Assembly: GCA_020638835.1 (NCBI GenBank) | Contig: JACKHV010000001.1 | Coordinates: 558,001 to 622,000, forward strand | Origin: Planctomycetota bacterium | GTDB taxonomy: Bacteria > Planctomycetota > UBA1135 > GCA-002686595 | Direction: 5' to 3' | Length of the DNA stretch: 64,000 nt | The notes under the pieces: generated by a model | What the model saw: the letters and a program-made list of their open reading frames with translations, nothing else | The model's database searches: none | Told to the model about the DNA's origin: nothing | Translations under genes and position numbers: made by a program | Shown here: one piece after another, positions 1 through 11,498 of the stretch | How positions within the stretch are numbered: the first letter of the stretch is position 1 | Layout: the number at the start of each line of letters is the position of its first letter

Positions 1-2277
1 GGCGATGTCCGTGCCGTAGGCGACGCCGACCTTGGCGACGACGCGCGTCACCGGGTTCGACAGCGTCCAGTTCACGACGCGCTCGGTGATGAAGTTCTTG
101 TTCGGGACCAGGATCTCCTTGTTGTCCCAGTCCGTGATCGTCGTCGCGCGGATCTGCAGCTTGCTCACCGTGCCGCTGTCGCTGCCGACGGTGACCGTGT
201 CGCCGACGCGGATCGGGCGCTCGAAGAGGATGATCAAGCCGCTGACGAAGTTCGCGACGATCTCCTGCAGGCCGAAGCCCAGGCCGACGCCGAGCGCGGC
301 GATGATCCACTGCGCCTTCGACCAGTCGACGCCGAGCATCCTCGAGACGAGCGCCACGCCGAGCGCGATGACGCCGTAACGCGTGAGAGCACCGGCGGCG
401 TAGCGCGCGCCGGCGTCGACGCGGAAGCGCGTGAGGATCGCGAACTCGAGGATCGAGGGCAGGTTGCGCGCCGCGAGGTAGGTCAGCAGTGCCGTCAGCA
501 GCGCGGAGAGCAGCGACCAGAGCGTCAGCGCGGGGACGATCACTTCGCCGCTGGGGTCGAGCGTCGGCTTCGAGATCGTGATGCCGTCGAGCACGGTGAG
601 CGCGGGAAGGACTTGGCTCCAGACGACCCACAGCACGATCGCCGTGCCCAGCACGACGAGCGTGCGCACGAGCGCGAGCGTCTGCGAGCTGATCGCGGCG
701 ACGTCGATCGTGCCGAGCTCGAGCTCGGGGACGGCATCGCCCGTCGCCATCCCTTCCTTGCTCTCCGAGTCTTCGCGCTTGGCCCGCGCTTCGCGCGCCT
801 GTTCCAGTCGTTGGCGCGCTTGCTGCACCGCGAGGCGTCGACGCGCGACGAGCAGACCGCGCTCGAGCAAGCTGTAGACGACGACGCCGGTCAGCGCCAC
901 GAGCCCCGTGGTGAACAGTCGACTCTGCACCTCCGTCGCGGTGTGGTAGTAGCCGAGCGCTGCAGCCACAGCGAGACCGAAGGGGGCGAGGACGAGCAGG
1001 CCGTACCAAAGCTTGCGCAAGCGCCACGCCCAACCTTCGCGAGCGAGCAGGTCCGCGAAGGCGCCGCGGGTCGGATGGAAGACGAGCGCCAGGAACACCG
1101 AGAGTCCCGCGGATCCGGCGATGAAGGCGAGACGGCCCAGCCCCAGCCGATAGACGTCGACATGGCTGGCGTCGCAGCTCGCGACGAGGAAGGCGGAGAC
1201 GACCTCGAAGACGATCAGCCAGCGCAGGTTGGAGCGCAGGACCTTGCGCGCGCGCTCGTTCCAGCGGAAGTGAATCTCGGCGAGTCCCTTCGCGCGGCAC
1301 AGCTGACGCGCGAAGTCGAGCAGCAGGAACACGCTGCCCGCGGCGTACAAGCCACGGCTGATCGCTCGGCCGACTGCTGAGTGATCGCCCGAGTCGAGCA
1401 GCGCTCCGGTCCCGATCAGGATCAGCGGGATCGGAAGCGTGAGCAGGAGCGTGAAGAGCAGCGCGCGCAGCGTCAGGACGAAGCTGTCGGTGGAGACGCG
1501 GCCGACGGCGGACGCGAGCTCGGGCAAGACCCTGCGCAGGCGTCGGCGGACGAGGAACAAGGCCGCCAAGGCGAGCAGGACCGCGCTCGTCGCCGGGGCC
1601 TCGTCCTTCGCGCTCTGGTAGAGCTCCGCGCCGACTCCGCGCCAGTTCTGCGGAGAGGTCAGCCACAGGGCGCCCTCCGAGACGTCGTGCAGCCAGCTGG
1701 CGCCGATCGGCTCGGCGCTGCGCAACCACAGCAAGTGGCCGTCGAGGTAGTCGATCAGCTGCTTCGAGTTGGTCTGCAGTTCCTTCGCAGACTCGAGCGC
1801 GCCGATCAGCGCGTTCAGCAGGACCTCGAGGTCCGCGAGGTCTTGCTGGGCGGCTTCCTTCGCCGTCAGCGACTCCGCAAGGCGCTGCCGCTCGAGCAGC
1901 CGCACCTTCTCGACGCGCGCTTCGGCGAGCAGGCGCTGCTGGTGCCGCAAGCTGCGCTCGAGGTCGGCGAGCACCGGCGCGCGACGGCGCGCCTCGCGTA
2001 ACACGTCGCCGACACCGCTGCCGTTCGCTTTGCTCTCGATCACCTGGCGGACCGCGATCAGGTTCGCTTCGACCTGTTCGTTGCGCGCGTCGAAGGCGCG
2101 CGTCGCCGCCAGGGCTTCCTCCGCCGCGTCGGCGATCCGTTGCGATTCCGCTTCGTCGAAGGGCGCCTGGGTGATCCCCGCTTCGGGCACCTGCGCGGCC
2201 AAGGTGTTCCCTGCGCTCGGCAGCGCCAGGGCGAGGAGGAGGAGGAGGAACAGGCGGAGGGCGGACTTCTGCGGCAT
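1..2277 (-). CDS. MscS/MscK-type mechanosensitive channel, C-terminus cut by window edge
   Basis: Reading the minus strand from an ATG at 2277 gives an open frame running off the left edge (759 codons seen, no stop). Residues 1-28 form a signal peptide. Residues about 40-170 are charged and helical, a likely periplasmic coiled coil. Several hydrophobic segments follow, then the MscS core at about residues 655-700, with the glycine/alanine-rich pore-lining helix (LGVGLGFGLQEIVANF) and the FERPIRVGDTV start of the beta domain. This order (signal peptide, long periplasmic domain, extra membrane helices, MscS pore) is that of MscK/YnaI-like large channels, which release solutes under hypo-osmotic shock at the inner membrane. 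The frame does not appear among complete ORFs only because its stop lies outside the window. Confidence 0.9.
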   Translation of the reverse strand, partial: MPQKSALRLFLLLLLALALPSAGNTLAAQVPEAGITQAPFDEAESQRIADAAEEALAATRAFDARNEQVEANLIAVRQVIESKANGSGVGDVLREARRRAPVLADLERSLRHQQRLLAEARVEKVRLLERQRLAESLTAKEAAQQDLADLEVLLNALIGALESAKELQTNSKQLIDYLDGHLLWLRSAEPIGASWLHDVSEGALWLTSPQNWRGVGAELYQSAKDEAPATSAVLLALAALFLVRRRLRRVLPELASAVGRVSTDSFVLTLRALLFTLLLTLPIPLILIGTGALLDSGDHSAVGRAISRGLYAAGSVFLLLDFARQLCRAKGLAEIHFRWNERARKVLRSNLRWLIVFEVVSAFLVASCDASHVDVYRLGLGRLAFIAGSAGLSVFLALVFHPTRGAFADLLAREGWAWRLRKLWYGLLVLAPFGLAVAAALGYYHTATEVQSRLFTTGLVALTGVVVYSLLERGLLVARRRLAVQQARQRLEQAREARAKREDSESKEGMATGDAVPELELGTIDVAAISSQTLALVRTLVVLGTAIVLWVVWSQVLPALTVLDGITISKPTLDPSGEVIVPALTLWSLLSALLTALLTYLAARNLPSILEFAILTRFRVDAGARYAAGALTRYGVIALGVALVSRMLGVDWSKAQWIIAALGVGLGFGLQEIVANFVSGLIILFERPIRVGDTVTVGSDSGTVSKLQIRATTITDWDNKEILVPNKNFITERVVNWTLSNPVTRVVAKVGVAYGTDIA

Positions 2278-2368
2278 CGGGGCGGTCGGCGGAGCGATCG
2301 ATTGCGACGAGGTTAGCCGTTCCGTGCGCGCGGCGCAGCACGGATCCGCGGCCTTCGCGTCGCGCCGC

Positions 2369-3736
2369 TCAGGCTCGCACGAGGCGTGAGCCGAGGCGGT
2401 CCTTGAAGCCCGCCATCGCGTTGCGCGTGTCGACGATCAACGCCGCGTGCTCCGCGAGCAGCTCGTAGTCGAAGGCGCGGTGTGCCGTCGCGATCAGGAC
2501 CGCGTCGTACGAGCGGATCGAGTCGGCGTCGAGCGCGACGCTCTCGCGGCGCAGGTCGTGCTTGCGCGTCGGGACGGTCCGCGGGATGTGCGGGTCCGAG
2601 TAATCGACGTGTGCGCCGAGCGCCGCGAGCCCCGCGATCAGCTCGAAGGACGGCGACTCGCGCGTGTCGTCGACGTCGGGCTTGTAGGCGAGCCCGAGCA
2701 CCAGCACCCGCGCGTCCCGCAGCGCGACACCGGCGTTCTCGAGCGTCTGCACCGTGCGGCCGATCACGTAGTCCGGCATCTCCGTGTTGATCTCACCGGC
2801 CAGCTCGACGAAGCGCGACGGCTGTCCGACCTGCTTCGCCTTCCACGCGAGGTAGAAGGGGTCGATCGGGATGCAGTGTCCGCCGAGGCCGGGACCGGGG
2901 TAGAACGGCATGAAGCCGAAGGGCTTGGTCGACGCGGCCTCGACGACTTCCCAGACGTTGATGTCGAGCCGCTCGAGCACGACCTTCAGCTCGTTGACGA
3001 GCGCGATGTTCACCGCGCGGAAGACGTTCTCGAGCAGCTTCGAGGCCTCGGCGACCTCGGCGTTCGTGACGACGCGTACGTCCTCGACGCAGGTGCGGTA
3101 GAGCTCTCCGGCGAGCTCGCCGGAGGTCGCGTCGAGCCCTCCGACGACCTTCGGGATCGTCGCGGTCGAGTGCGTCGTGCGGCCGGGGTCGGCGCGCTCG
3201 GGCGAGTAGGCGACGAAGAAGTCGACGCCCGGCTCGAGCGACTTGCCGGCGGCGAGCGCGGCTTCGAGCACCGCGGGCAGGAACTCGTCGCGCGTCGTGC
3301 CGGGGTAGGTCGTCGACTCGAGCACGAGCAGCTGCCCCGCGCGCAGCGCGCGACCGATCGAGTGCGCCGTCGACAGCACGAAGCTCAGGTCGGGCTCACG
3401 CGCGGACCCGAGCGGCGTGGGGACGCAGACGAGCACCGCGTCGACCTCGCCGAGCCGCGCGAAGTCCGTCGTCGCCTCGAAGCGCGCGCTCTCCGCCAGC
3501 TCAGCGCCCAGCGCCTCCCCGAGGTGTTTCAGGTAGTTGCGGCCTTCCGCGAGTGCCTCGACCTTCTGCGCGTCCGTGTCGAAGCCGACGACGCGCAGGC
3601 CGGCGCCGTGCAGCGCGTACGCGAGCGGCAGGCCGACGTATCCGAGCCCGATCACGCCGACGGACGCGCGCTTCTCGGCGAGCGCGGTACGCAGCGCGAC
3701 GGCGGTCTCGTGGGGGGGCGGCTCTTCGGTTCGCAT
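2369..3736 (-). CDS. nucleotide-sugar dehydrogenase, UDP-GlcNAc 6-dehydrogenase (WbpA) type
   Basis: The protein is about 455 residues. It has an N-terminal NAD-binding Rossmann motif (GVIGLGYVGLPLA, residues about 27-39) and the catalytic cysteine in GGHCIPIDP (Cys288). The surrounding block (PFGFMPFYPGPGLGG) is typical of the WbpA/TviB group, which oxidises C6 of UDP-N-acetylhexosamines to uronic acids for polysaccharide synthesis. UDP-glucose or UDP-ManNAc dehydrogenase activity is less likely but not excluded. The ATG at 3736 was preferred over upstream in-frame ATGs (3799, 3865) because the conserved fold begins shortly after it and the extra residues are low-complexity. No other sugar-nucleotide genes adjoin it; the tRNA gene lies upstream on the same strand. 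Confidence 0.9.
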   Translation of the reverse strand: MRTEEPPPHETAVALRTALAEKRASVGVIGLGYVGLPLAYALHGAGLRVVGFDTDAQKVEALAEGRNYLKHLGEALGAELAESARFEATTDFARLGEVDAVLVCVPTPLGSAREPDLSFVLSTAHSIGRALRAGQLLVLESTTYPGTTRDEFLPAVLEAALAAGKSLEPGVDFFVAYSPERADPGRTTHSTATIPKVVGGLDATSGELAGELYRTCVEDVRVVTNAEVAEASKLLENVFRAVNIALVNELKVVLERLDINVWEVVEAASTKPFGFMPFYPGPGLGGHCIPIDPFYLAWKAKQVGQPSRFVELAGEINTEMPDYVIGRTVQTLENAGVALRDARVLVLGLAYKPDVDDTRESPSFELIAGLAALGAHVDYSDPHIPRTVPTRKHDLRRESVALDADSIRSYDAVLIATAHRAFDYELLAEHAALIVDTRNAMAGFKDRLGSRLVRA

Positions 3737-3914
3737 GGGGCGGCGCGTGGGGCCGGCGCGGAGCAGTCCGCCGCGTCGCGGCCCGAGAGGGACGATCATC
3801 GCCTCCCGCCTCGTCCCGCGGGTCGGGGAAATCGTCGCGGCGGGCCGGCCGGAGTCGGTGCTCAAGAGCAGCGGGCCGCAGATCCCGTTTCAGGATCCGC
3901 GGCCCGCGGTGGAC

Positions 3915-3990
<76 letters not shown>

Positions 3991-4003
3991 GATAGGGCGC
4001 GGG

Positions 4004-4009
4004 ATTCTA
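4004..4009 (-). promoter_or_regulatory. -10 box of the tRNA-Ala promoter
   Basis: TAGAAT on the minus strand ends 13 nt before the mature tRNA 5' end, a normal distance for a short tRNA leader. No good -35 match is visible. The same hexamer precedes the aconitase gene. Confidence 0.5.
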
Positions 4010-4076
4010 GTGGCTTTGGCGAGTCGATGGAAGAGGGCAGCGGCCAGTCCGGCCGGCTTCTGCTATTCCTTGAGGG

Positions 4077-7000
4077 ATGCAGCTCGGTCTCCGCCTCCTC
4101 CTCGGCCTCCTCGGCGCCCTGCCTGCGGCTCTCGCCGGCGCGGCCGCGGCGCCCGGATCGCCCGTCCCGGCGCAGCTCGGCGCTCCCGAGTCCGCCGTGG
4201 CGGAGTCCGCCGCCGAGGAAGGCGCCGCGGTTTGGGAGGACCTCCTGCTGCCGCGCGGCTTCTTCCTCGACCTCGCCAGCGGACGGGTCGCGGACCGGCC
4301 GTTCGGGGCCGAGGACCTGCGCTACGAGCGCGGGGAGCTGATCGCCGGGGAGGGCGCCGTCGGCGTGTTCCCGGGCTCCGGCGAGCGCATCGCCCGCGGT
4401 GAGCTGGTGCACGGCTCGCGCTGGACCGCCGAGCGCGAGCTGGTGCTCGGCTTCGAGCTCGGCGTGCGCGGCTGGGGCTTCCTGCGGGTGCTGGAGGTCA
4501 CGCCGAGCTTCGTGCGGCTCGAGCGCTGGGCCAAGGCGGGCGGCGAGCCGGGGGTCGCGAACTGGCGCGCCGGGCGCCTGCCGGTCTCCGACCCGAGCGG
4601 CCCGGGGCTCGCCCTCGACGCGCTCGCCGACGCGTCCGGCGGGCCGTGGCGCGTCGAGTCGCGCCGCTTGGGCGGCGAGCGCCGCTGGCAGGCCCTCGGT
4701 GAGTGGTCGGGGACGGACACCTTCGTCGACTCCACGCCGGGCTCCGACGCGATCCGCGAGTACCGCCTCGTGCCGCTGCGCTCCGAAGGACTCTACGGCC
4801 TGCGCGCGCGCGGCGTCGCGGCGCGTGAGACGGACGGCGCCAGTCCGCCGCTCGGCCGCGAGGACCGCGTCAACCTGCTGACGTCGTCGGTCAGCGCGGG
4901 ACGCTTCGACCTGACGGTGCTCGGCATCAGTTCCGGCGGCGTGAACATCATGCCCGAGCCCGGCGTGCGCGTGGCGTCGCTCGGCTCGAACGAACTCGAC
5001 GGTTGGACGCTGCCGGACGACGACGCGACGCGCTACGTGACGCAGCAGCGCTATCTCGGCGTCGGCCGCGACGTCGGCGTGATCCTGCCCGAGGGCGTGT
5101 TCGCGCACCTGCGCGCCGAGCGCGGCGACGAGAGCGCGGTGAGGCTCGTCGTGCAGCTCAACCTGTGGGGCGATCGCTTGTTCATGCCCGCTCACGGCTC
5201 GGTCGATTGGACGTGGAGCGAGGCCGACGGCGTGCGCTTCGACGCGGCGAAGCCGCCGCCGGACGCGGTCGCGAGCGAGATCGCGGGACGCTTGCTCGAG
5301 CGCGAGACGGAGTTCGACTCGAACGCCTGGACCGCCGTCGGACTCGCCGAAGCCGGCGAGCCGCAGTACGACGCACAGCCCGGACCGGCGGGCGTCGTGC
5401 GCTACCGCTGCACGTGGGTGACGCGCGCGGGCGAACACGGACCGTCCGGCGCTCCCTTCGGAGTGCTGGTCGGCGACGACGGCGGGCCGTCGAGCGAGCG
5501 CTTGATCGACGGACTGATCGCGTCGCTCGGTCACCAGGACTACGACGAGCGGCGGCGTGCGCGTGCGGGACTGCGAGCGCTGGGCGAGCGTGCGCTGCCG
5601 CGCGTCCGGGCCGCGCTGTCGAGCCCCGACGCCGAGGTCGCCGCGGCCGCCCGCGAGCTCTTCGCGCTGTTCACGGCGCCGGCCGACGAAGCGGCGAGTT
5701 CGCTGGGGAAGGGCTTCGAGAAGCTCGATCCGGCCCTGGAGAAGGGACGCGACGACGCGTCGCAGCCGACCGTCGCGACGAGCCCCGAGCTGCTCGCGTC
5801 GCTCGCCGACTCGCGCGGCTTGGGTCCCGCGCCGGAGGGCTGGTTGGCCGCCCGCGCCGGTGAACGCGCGCAGGCCTTGCTCGACTCACTCGACCGCGTG
5901 AGCGACGAGACCGAGGCGTGGCGCGCGCTGCTCGCCGAAGCGGACCCCGATCCCGCCGTGCGCCTCGTCGCGAGCCTGTACCCCGAACTCGTTCGCTGGC
6001 CCGCGCGCGCGCCGGTCTTCCGCGCGGGCGAGGACGGCGGCGCGGGCGACCTGACGGCGGAGGCGCTCGCCGGCGTCGACGTCGCCGCGGATCCGTGGAC
6101 TGCGCTCGCACGCCTGCAGCTCGTGCACGAGCTGTACCTCGCCCGTCCCGCCACCGCGGACGCGCAGCTGGCGAACGAACACGCCTTGCTCGCGCTGCAA
6201 CTGCTCGAGCGCTACGCGAACGGCGGCGAGCTCGTCTTCCTCGACGCGGCGCTGCAGATGGTCGCGGACCCGCGCGTGCGGCTGCGCGCGGCGCGCAACC
6301 TGTTCGAGCTGCGCGCGGAGGAACGTGCGCGGACCGAAGGACGCACGGAACTGGTGCTCGAAACCGCGGACGGACTCTTGCTGCGCGACGTGCTCGAGTC
6401 GCTGGGCGACGCCGAGGACACGCGCATCGACCTGATCCTGCCGGAGGGCGACTACTCCGACGGCAACAGCTCGCCGGTCCGCGTCTACGGCAACGGGCTG
6501 CGCGTCGTCGGACAGGGACACGTGCGCCTCGGCTTCGGTCTGATGATCCTCGGCGCGGGGGACGTGACCTTCGAGAACCTCGAGATCGATCCGGACGGCG
6601 CGGCCTGCCTGCGATTGCAAGACGCGAACGCGACGCTGATCGGCTGCCGGCTGATCTCCGCCGGTCAGGGCGTGCAGGTCAACGCCGGCCTGCTCGAGCT
6701 GATCGACTGCGAGGTCGTCGACGACGAGGCGCGCGGCGGGAAGGGCGGCAACGGACTGCGCCTGATCGGGCGCTCGGCATGTCACCTTCTGCGCACGCGC
6801 GTGGAAGCGGGCGGCGACGCCCTGATCGGCGCTCGGCTCGCGCTGGTCGAGCGCTCGGTGCTCGACGGCGGCCCGCGCAACGCGGTGTCGGCGATGGTCG
6901 AGGGCGAGCTGTTCGCGGTCGACTCGCTGATCCGCGGCGGCGGGAACGCGCTGCACACCGTAGGCCGGGGGCTGCTCGAGGGCTGCGTGCTGCTCGGCGA

Positions 7001-7124
7001 CTCGGCGGTGGCCATGCAGCTCGGCGACCAGTTCTACGCCTGCCCGGCGCACCTCCTGAGCGTGGGCCCCGAAGGCCAGCAGAACGACTGGCGGCGGCTG
7101 CCGAGCTGCCCGTCGGGACGCTGA
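4077..7124 (+). CDS. large secreted HEAT-repeat / right-handed beta-helix protein
   Basis: The protein has 1015 residues. It begins with a signal peptide (residues 1-24, hydrophobic LGLRLLLGLLGALPAALAG). The first 450 residues are beta-rich with no family I recognise. Residues about 470-540 look like HEAT-type helical repeats (LIASLGHQDYDERRRARAGL...). Residues about 755-1000 show short repeated beta strands with periodic asparagine, leucine and cysteine (GDVTFENLEI, ATLIGCRLIS, LLELIDCEVV), the pattern of a pectate-lyase-like right-handed beta helix. Likely location is periplasm or cell surface; a role in binding polysaccharide is only a guess. The gene is monocistronic: tRNA-Ala is divergent upstream, and aconitase follows 97 nt downstream with its own promoter. 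The start has a GAGG motif close upstream. Confidence 0.8.
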   Translation: MQLGLRLLLGLLGALPAALAGAAAAPGSPVPAQLGAPESAVAESAAEEGAAVWEDLLLPRGFFLDLASGRVADRPFGAEDLRYERGELIAGEGAVGVFPGSGERIARGELVHGSRWTAERELVLGFELGVRGWGFLRVLEVTPSFVRLERWAKAGGEPGVANWRAGRLPVSDPSGPGLALDALADASGGPWRVESRRLGGERRWQALGEWSGTDTFVDSTPGSDAIREYRLVPLRSEGLYGLRARGVAARETDGASPPLGREDRVNLLTSSVSAGRFDLTVLGISSGGVNIMPEPGVRVASLGSNELDGWTLPDDDATRYVTQQRYLGVGRDVGVILPEGVFAHLRAERGDESAVRLVVQLNLWGDRLFMPAHGSVDWTWSEADGVRFDAAKPPPDAVASEIAGRLLERETEFDSNAWTAVGLAEAGEPQYDAQPGPAGVVRYRCTWVTRAGEHGPSGAPFGVLVGDDGGPSSERLIDGLIASLGHQDYDERRRARAGLRALGERALPRVRAALSSPDAEVAAAARELFALFTAPADEAASSLGKGFEKLDPALEKGRDDASQPTVATSPELLASLADSRGLGPAPEGWLAARAGERAQALLDSLDRVSDETEAWRALLAEADPDPAVRLVASLYPELVRWPARAPVFRAGEDGGAGDLTAEALAGVDVAADPWTALARLQLVHELYLARPATADAQLANEHALLALQLLERYANGGELVFLDAALQMVADPRVRLRAARNLFELRAEERARTEGRTELVLETADGLLLRDVLESLGDAEDTRIDLILPEGDYSDGNSSPVRVYGNGLRVVGQGHVRLGFGLMILGAGDVTFENLEIDPDGAACLRLQDANATLIGCRLISAGQGVQVNAGLLELIDCEVVDDEARGGKGGNGLRLIGRSACHLLRTRVEAGGDALIGARLALVERSVLDGGPRNAVSAMVEGELFAVDSLIRGGGNALHTVGRGLLEGCVLLGDSAVAMQLGDQFYACPAHLLSVGPEGQQNDWRRLPSCPSGR

Positions 7125-7185
7125 ACGGGGCGCCGCGGCGCCCGAGATGCGGCGCCTCGCGCGCGACGAGGACGGGCGGCGGCGT

Positions 7186-7191
7186 TAGAAT
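7186..7191 (+). promoter_or_regulatory. -10 box of acnA promoter
   Basis: TAGAAT lies 30 nt before the acnA ATG. A GAGGA ribosome-binding site sits between them (about 7211-7215). No convincing -35 box was found. Confidence 0.4.
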
Positions 7192-7221
7192 GCTCGCCCC
7201 GAAATCCAGCGAGGACCCTCC

Positions 7222-9924
<2,703 letters not shown>

Positions 9925-9959
9925 CGATCGCGCTCGACACAGCTAGATGTAGAACGAAA

Positions 9960-9997
9960 CCGGCCGGCCTCTCCGCAGTACAGGGGAGTCCGGCCGG
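9960..9997 (+). terminator. hairpin after acnA
   Basis: CCGGCCGG at 9960-9967 pairs perfectly with CCGGCCGG at 9990-9997. An inner TCTCC/GGGGA pairing extends the stem. There is no long U tract. It lies 35 nt after the acnA stop and just before the Shine-Dalgarno of the next gene, so it could also act as an attenuator for that gene. Confidence 0.55.
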
Positions 9998-10016
9998 AGT
10001 CTTGGGGGAGGGACGA

Positions 10017-11498
10017 ATGAGTCGACGAGGATGGATCGCTTCGCTGGTTGCCGCGTTGAGCCTGACGGCGGTCCTGTGGGCCGCGCCGGGTGAAGATTTC
10101 GAGAAGGCGCGCGCGGCCGCCGGCGCGGAAGCCGTGGCCGAGCTGCGCGAGCTCGCGGACTGGTGCAAGAGCGAGAAGCTCTACGGCCGACGCTACGACA
10201 CGCTGGGCTCGATCCTCGTGCTGGCGCCGGACGACGAGGGCGCGCGCAAGGAGCTCGGGCACAAGCGCGCGAAGGACGGGAGCTGGACGGCTCCGGAGAA
10301 GTCGCGGCGGCCGCGCGACCACAACGAAGCGGCGGATCCGGAGTACTTCGAACAGCGTGGACAGGTCGTCGACCGCTTGCGCTCGCGCTTGCTCGCCGCG
10401 GCGGAGGAAGCGCAGCTGCCGCCGACCGAACGGCGTCCCGTCTTCGAGGACCTGCTGAAGCTCGACGCGGACGACGCGGACACGCGCTTCCTGCTCGGCG
10501 AGGGTCGGCGCGAGGGCGCGTGGGTGTTGCTCGAGGTGCTGCGTTCCGACGAACGTCGCGCCGAGCTGTCGGCGAGCGTGAAGGACGCTTTCGAGCGCCC
10601 CGTGACGTCGACGCCCGGCACGGCGAACGCGCGCGAGCAGGCGATCGGCTTGCCCGTGACGGGGGTCTTCGAGACTCCGGACGGACGCGTGCTCGGCACG
10701 GTGCCCGTCGACGAGCTGCAGCGCGCGGGGATCCTGCTCGCCGCGATCCGTCGCCACGTCGTCGGCGTCTTCGGCAAGGACGCGAAGTACGGCCAGAACT
10801 GCACGATCTACGTGCTGCGCCCCGAGGACAAGGACCGCTACATCGACGGCGTGCCGGAGATCGACGCGAAGTACCGCGAGTTCATGCGCACGTTGCTCGG
10901 CTCGGGCATCCAAGGGGCCGACGACCTCGCACAGTGGGGCCCGAGCGAGGCGGATCGCCGCGACATGCTCGTGCGCGAAGCGGTCGGCTGGTTGTTCGCC
11001 GACGCCTACGGGATCACGACCGCGCACGGTTGGGTGCACGAAGGCTTCGGTCTCTACTTCTCGAAGCAAATCGTGAACACGCGCCTGCACTGGTTCGCGC
11101 GGCCCGCCGAGTACGGTCGCGTCGAGGACGACGAGGCACTGCGCAACCGCATGGCCGGCGGGAAGACGGACTGGCTGCTCGAGGCTTCGTTGCTGCTGAA
11201 GAGCGAAGCCGCGCCGAAGCTGCAGTTCTTCCTCGGCAAGGACGTGAACCGCATGACGACTCCCGAGCTGCTCGTCGCGCAAGCGCTCGCCGCGTACCTG
11301 GTCGAGGGCCGCCCGGAGACCCTGCCGGCGATCTGGACCGCGATCGGCGAGGGGCAGCCCTCGCCGCAGGTGTTGGAGCGCGAGCTCGGCACCGACCTCA
11401 CTCGCTTGCAAGCGACGCTCGTGCGCTGGCTCGAGGAGCGCGGCGGCGAGGGAGGTGAGCCGCCGAAGGTGAAGCCGGAGAAGAAGGGGAAGTTCTAG
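10017..11498 (+). CDS. secreted peptidase-like protein lacking zinc ligands
   Basis: The product is 493 residues with a signal peptide (residues 1-25, ASLVAALSLTAVLWAAPG). Its C-terminal half resembles the secreted gluzincin-like (DUF1570-type) arrangement: a helix at REAVGWLFADAYG where HExxH is expected, followed by WVHEGFGLYFS where the W(L)xEG..xYF motif is expected. Both zinc histidines of the first helix are missing, so catalytic activity is unlikely. The ATG at 10017 is chosen over a TTG at 10002 because of the strong GGGAGGGA ribosome-binding site. The next gene starts at the base after this stop codon, so the two are probably co-translated. Confidence 0.75.
   Translation: MSRRGWIASLVAALSLTAVLWAAPGEDFEKARAAAGAEAVAELRELADWCKSEKLYGRRYDTLGSILVLAPDDEGARKELGHKRAKDGSWTAPEKSRRPRDHNEAADPEYFEQRGQVVDRLRSRLLAAAEEAQLPPTERRPVFEDLLKLDADDADTRFLLGEGRREGAWVLLEVLRSDERRAELSASVKDAFERPVTSTPGTANAREQAIGLPVTGVFETPDGRVLGTVPVDELQRAGILLAAIRRHVVGVFGKDAKYGQNCTIYVLRPEDKDRYIDGVPEIDAKYREFMRTLLGSGIQGADDLAQWGPSEADRRDMLVREAVGWLFADAYGITTAHGWVHEGFGLYFSKQIVNTRLHWFARPAEYGRVEDDEALRNRMAGGKTDWLLEASLLLKSEAAPKLQFFLGKDVNRMTTPELLVAQALAAYLVEGRPETLPAIWTAIGEGQPSPQVLERELGTDLTRLQATLVRWLEERGGEGGEPPKVKPEKKGKF

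Noticed and set aside
32..379. 115-codon plus-strand frame at the left edge
   Set aside because: Antisense shadow of the MscS pore domain, which is clearly read on the minus strand.
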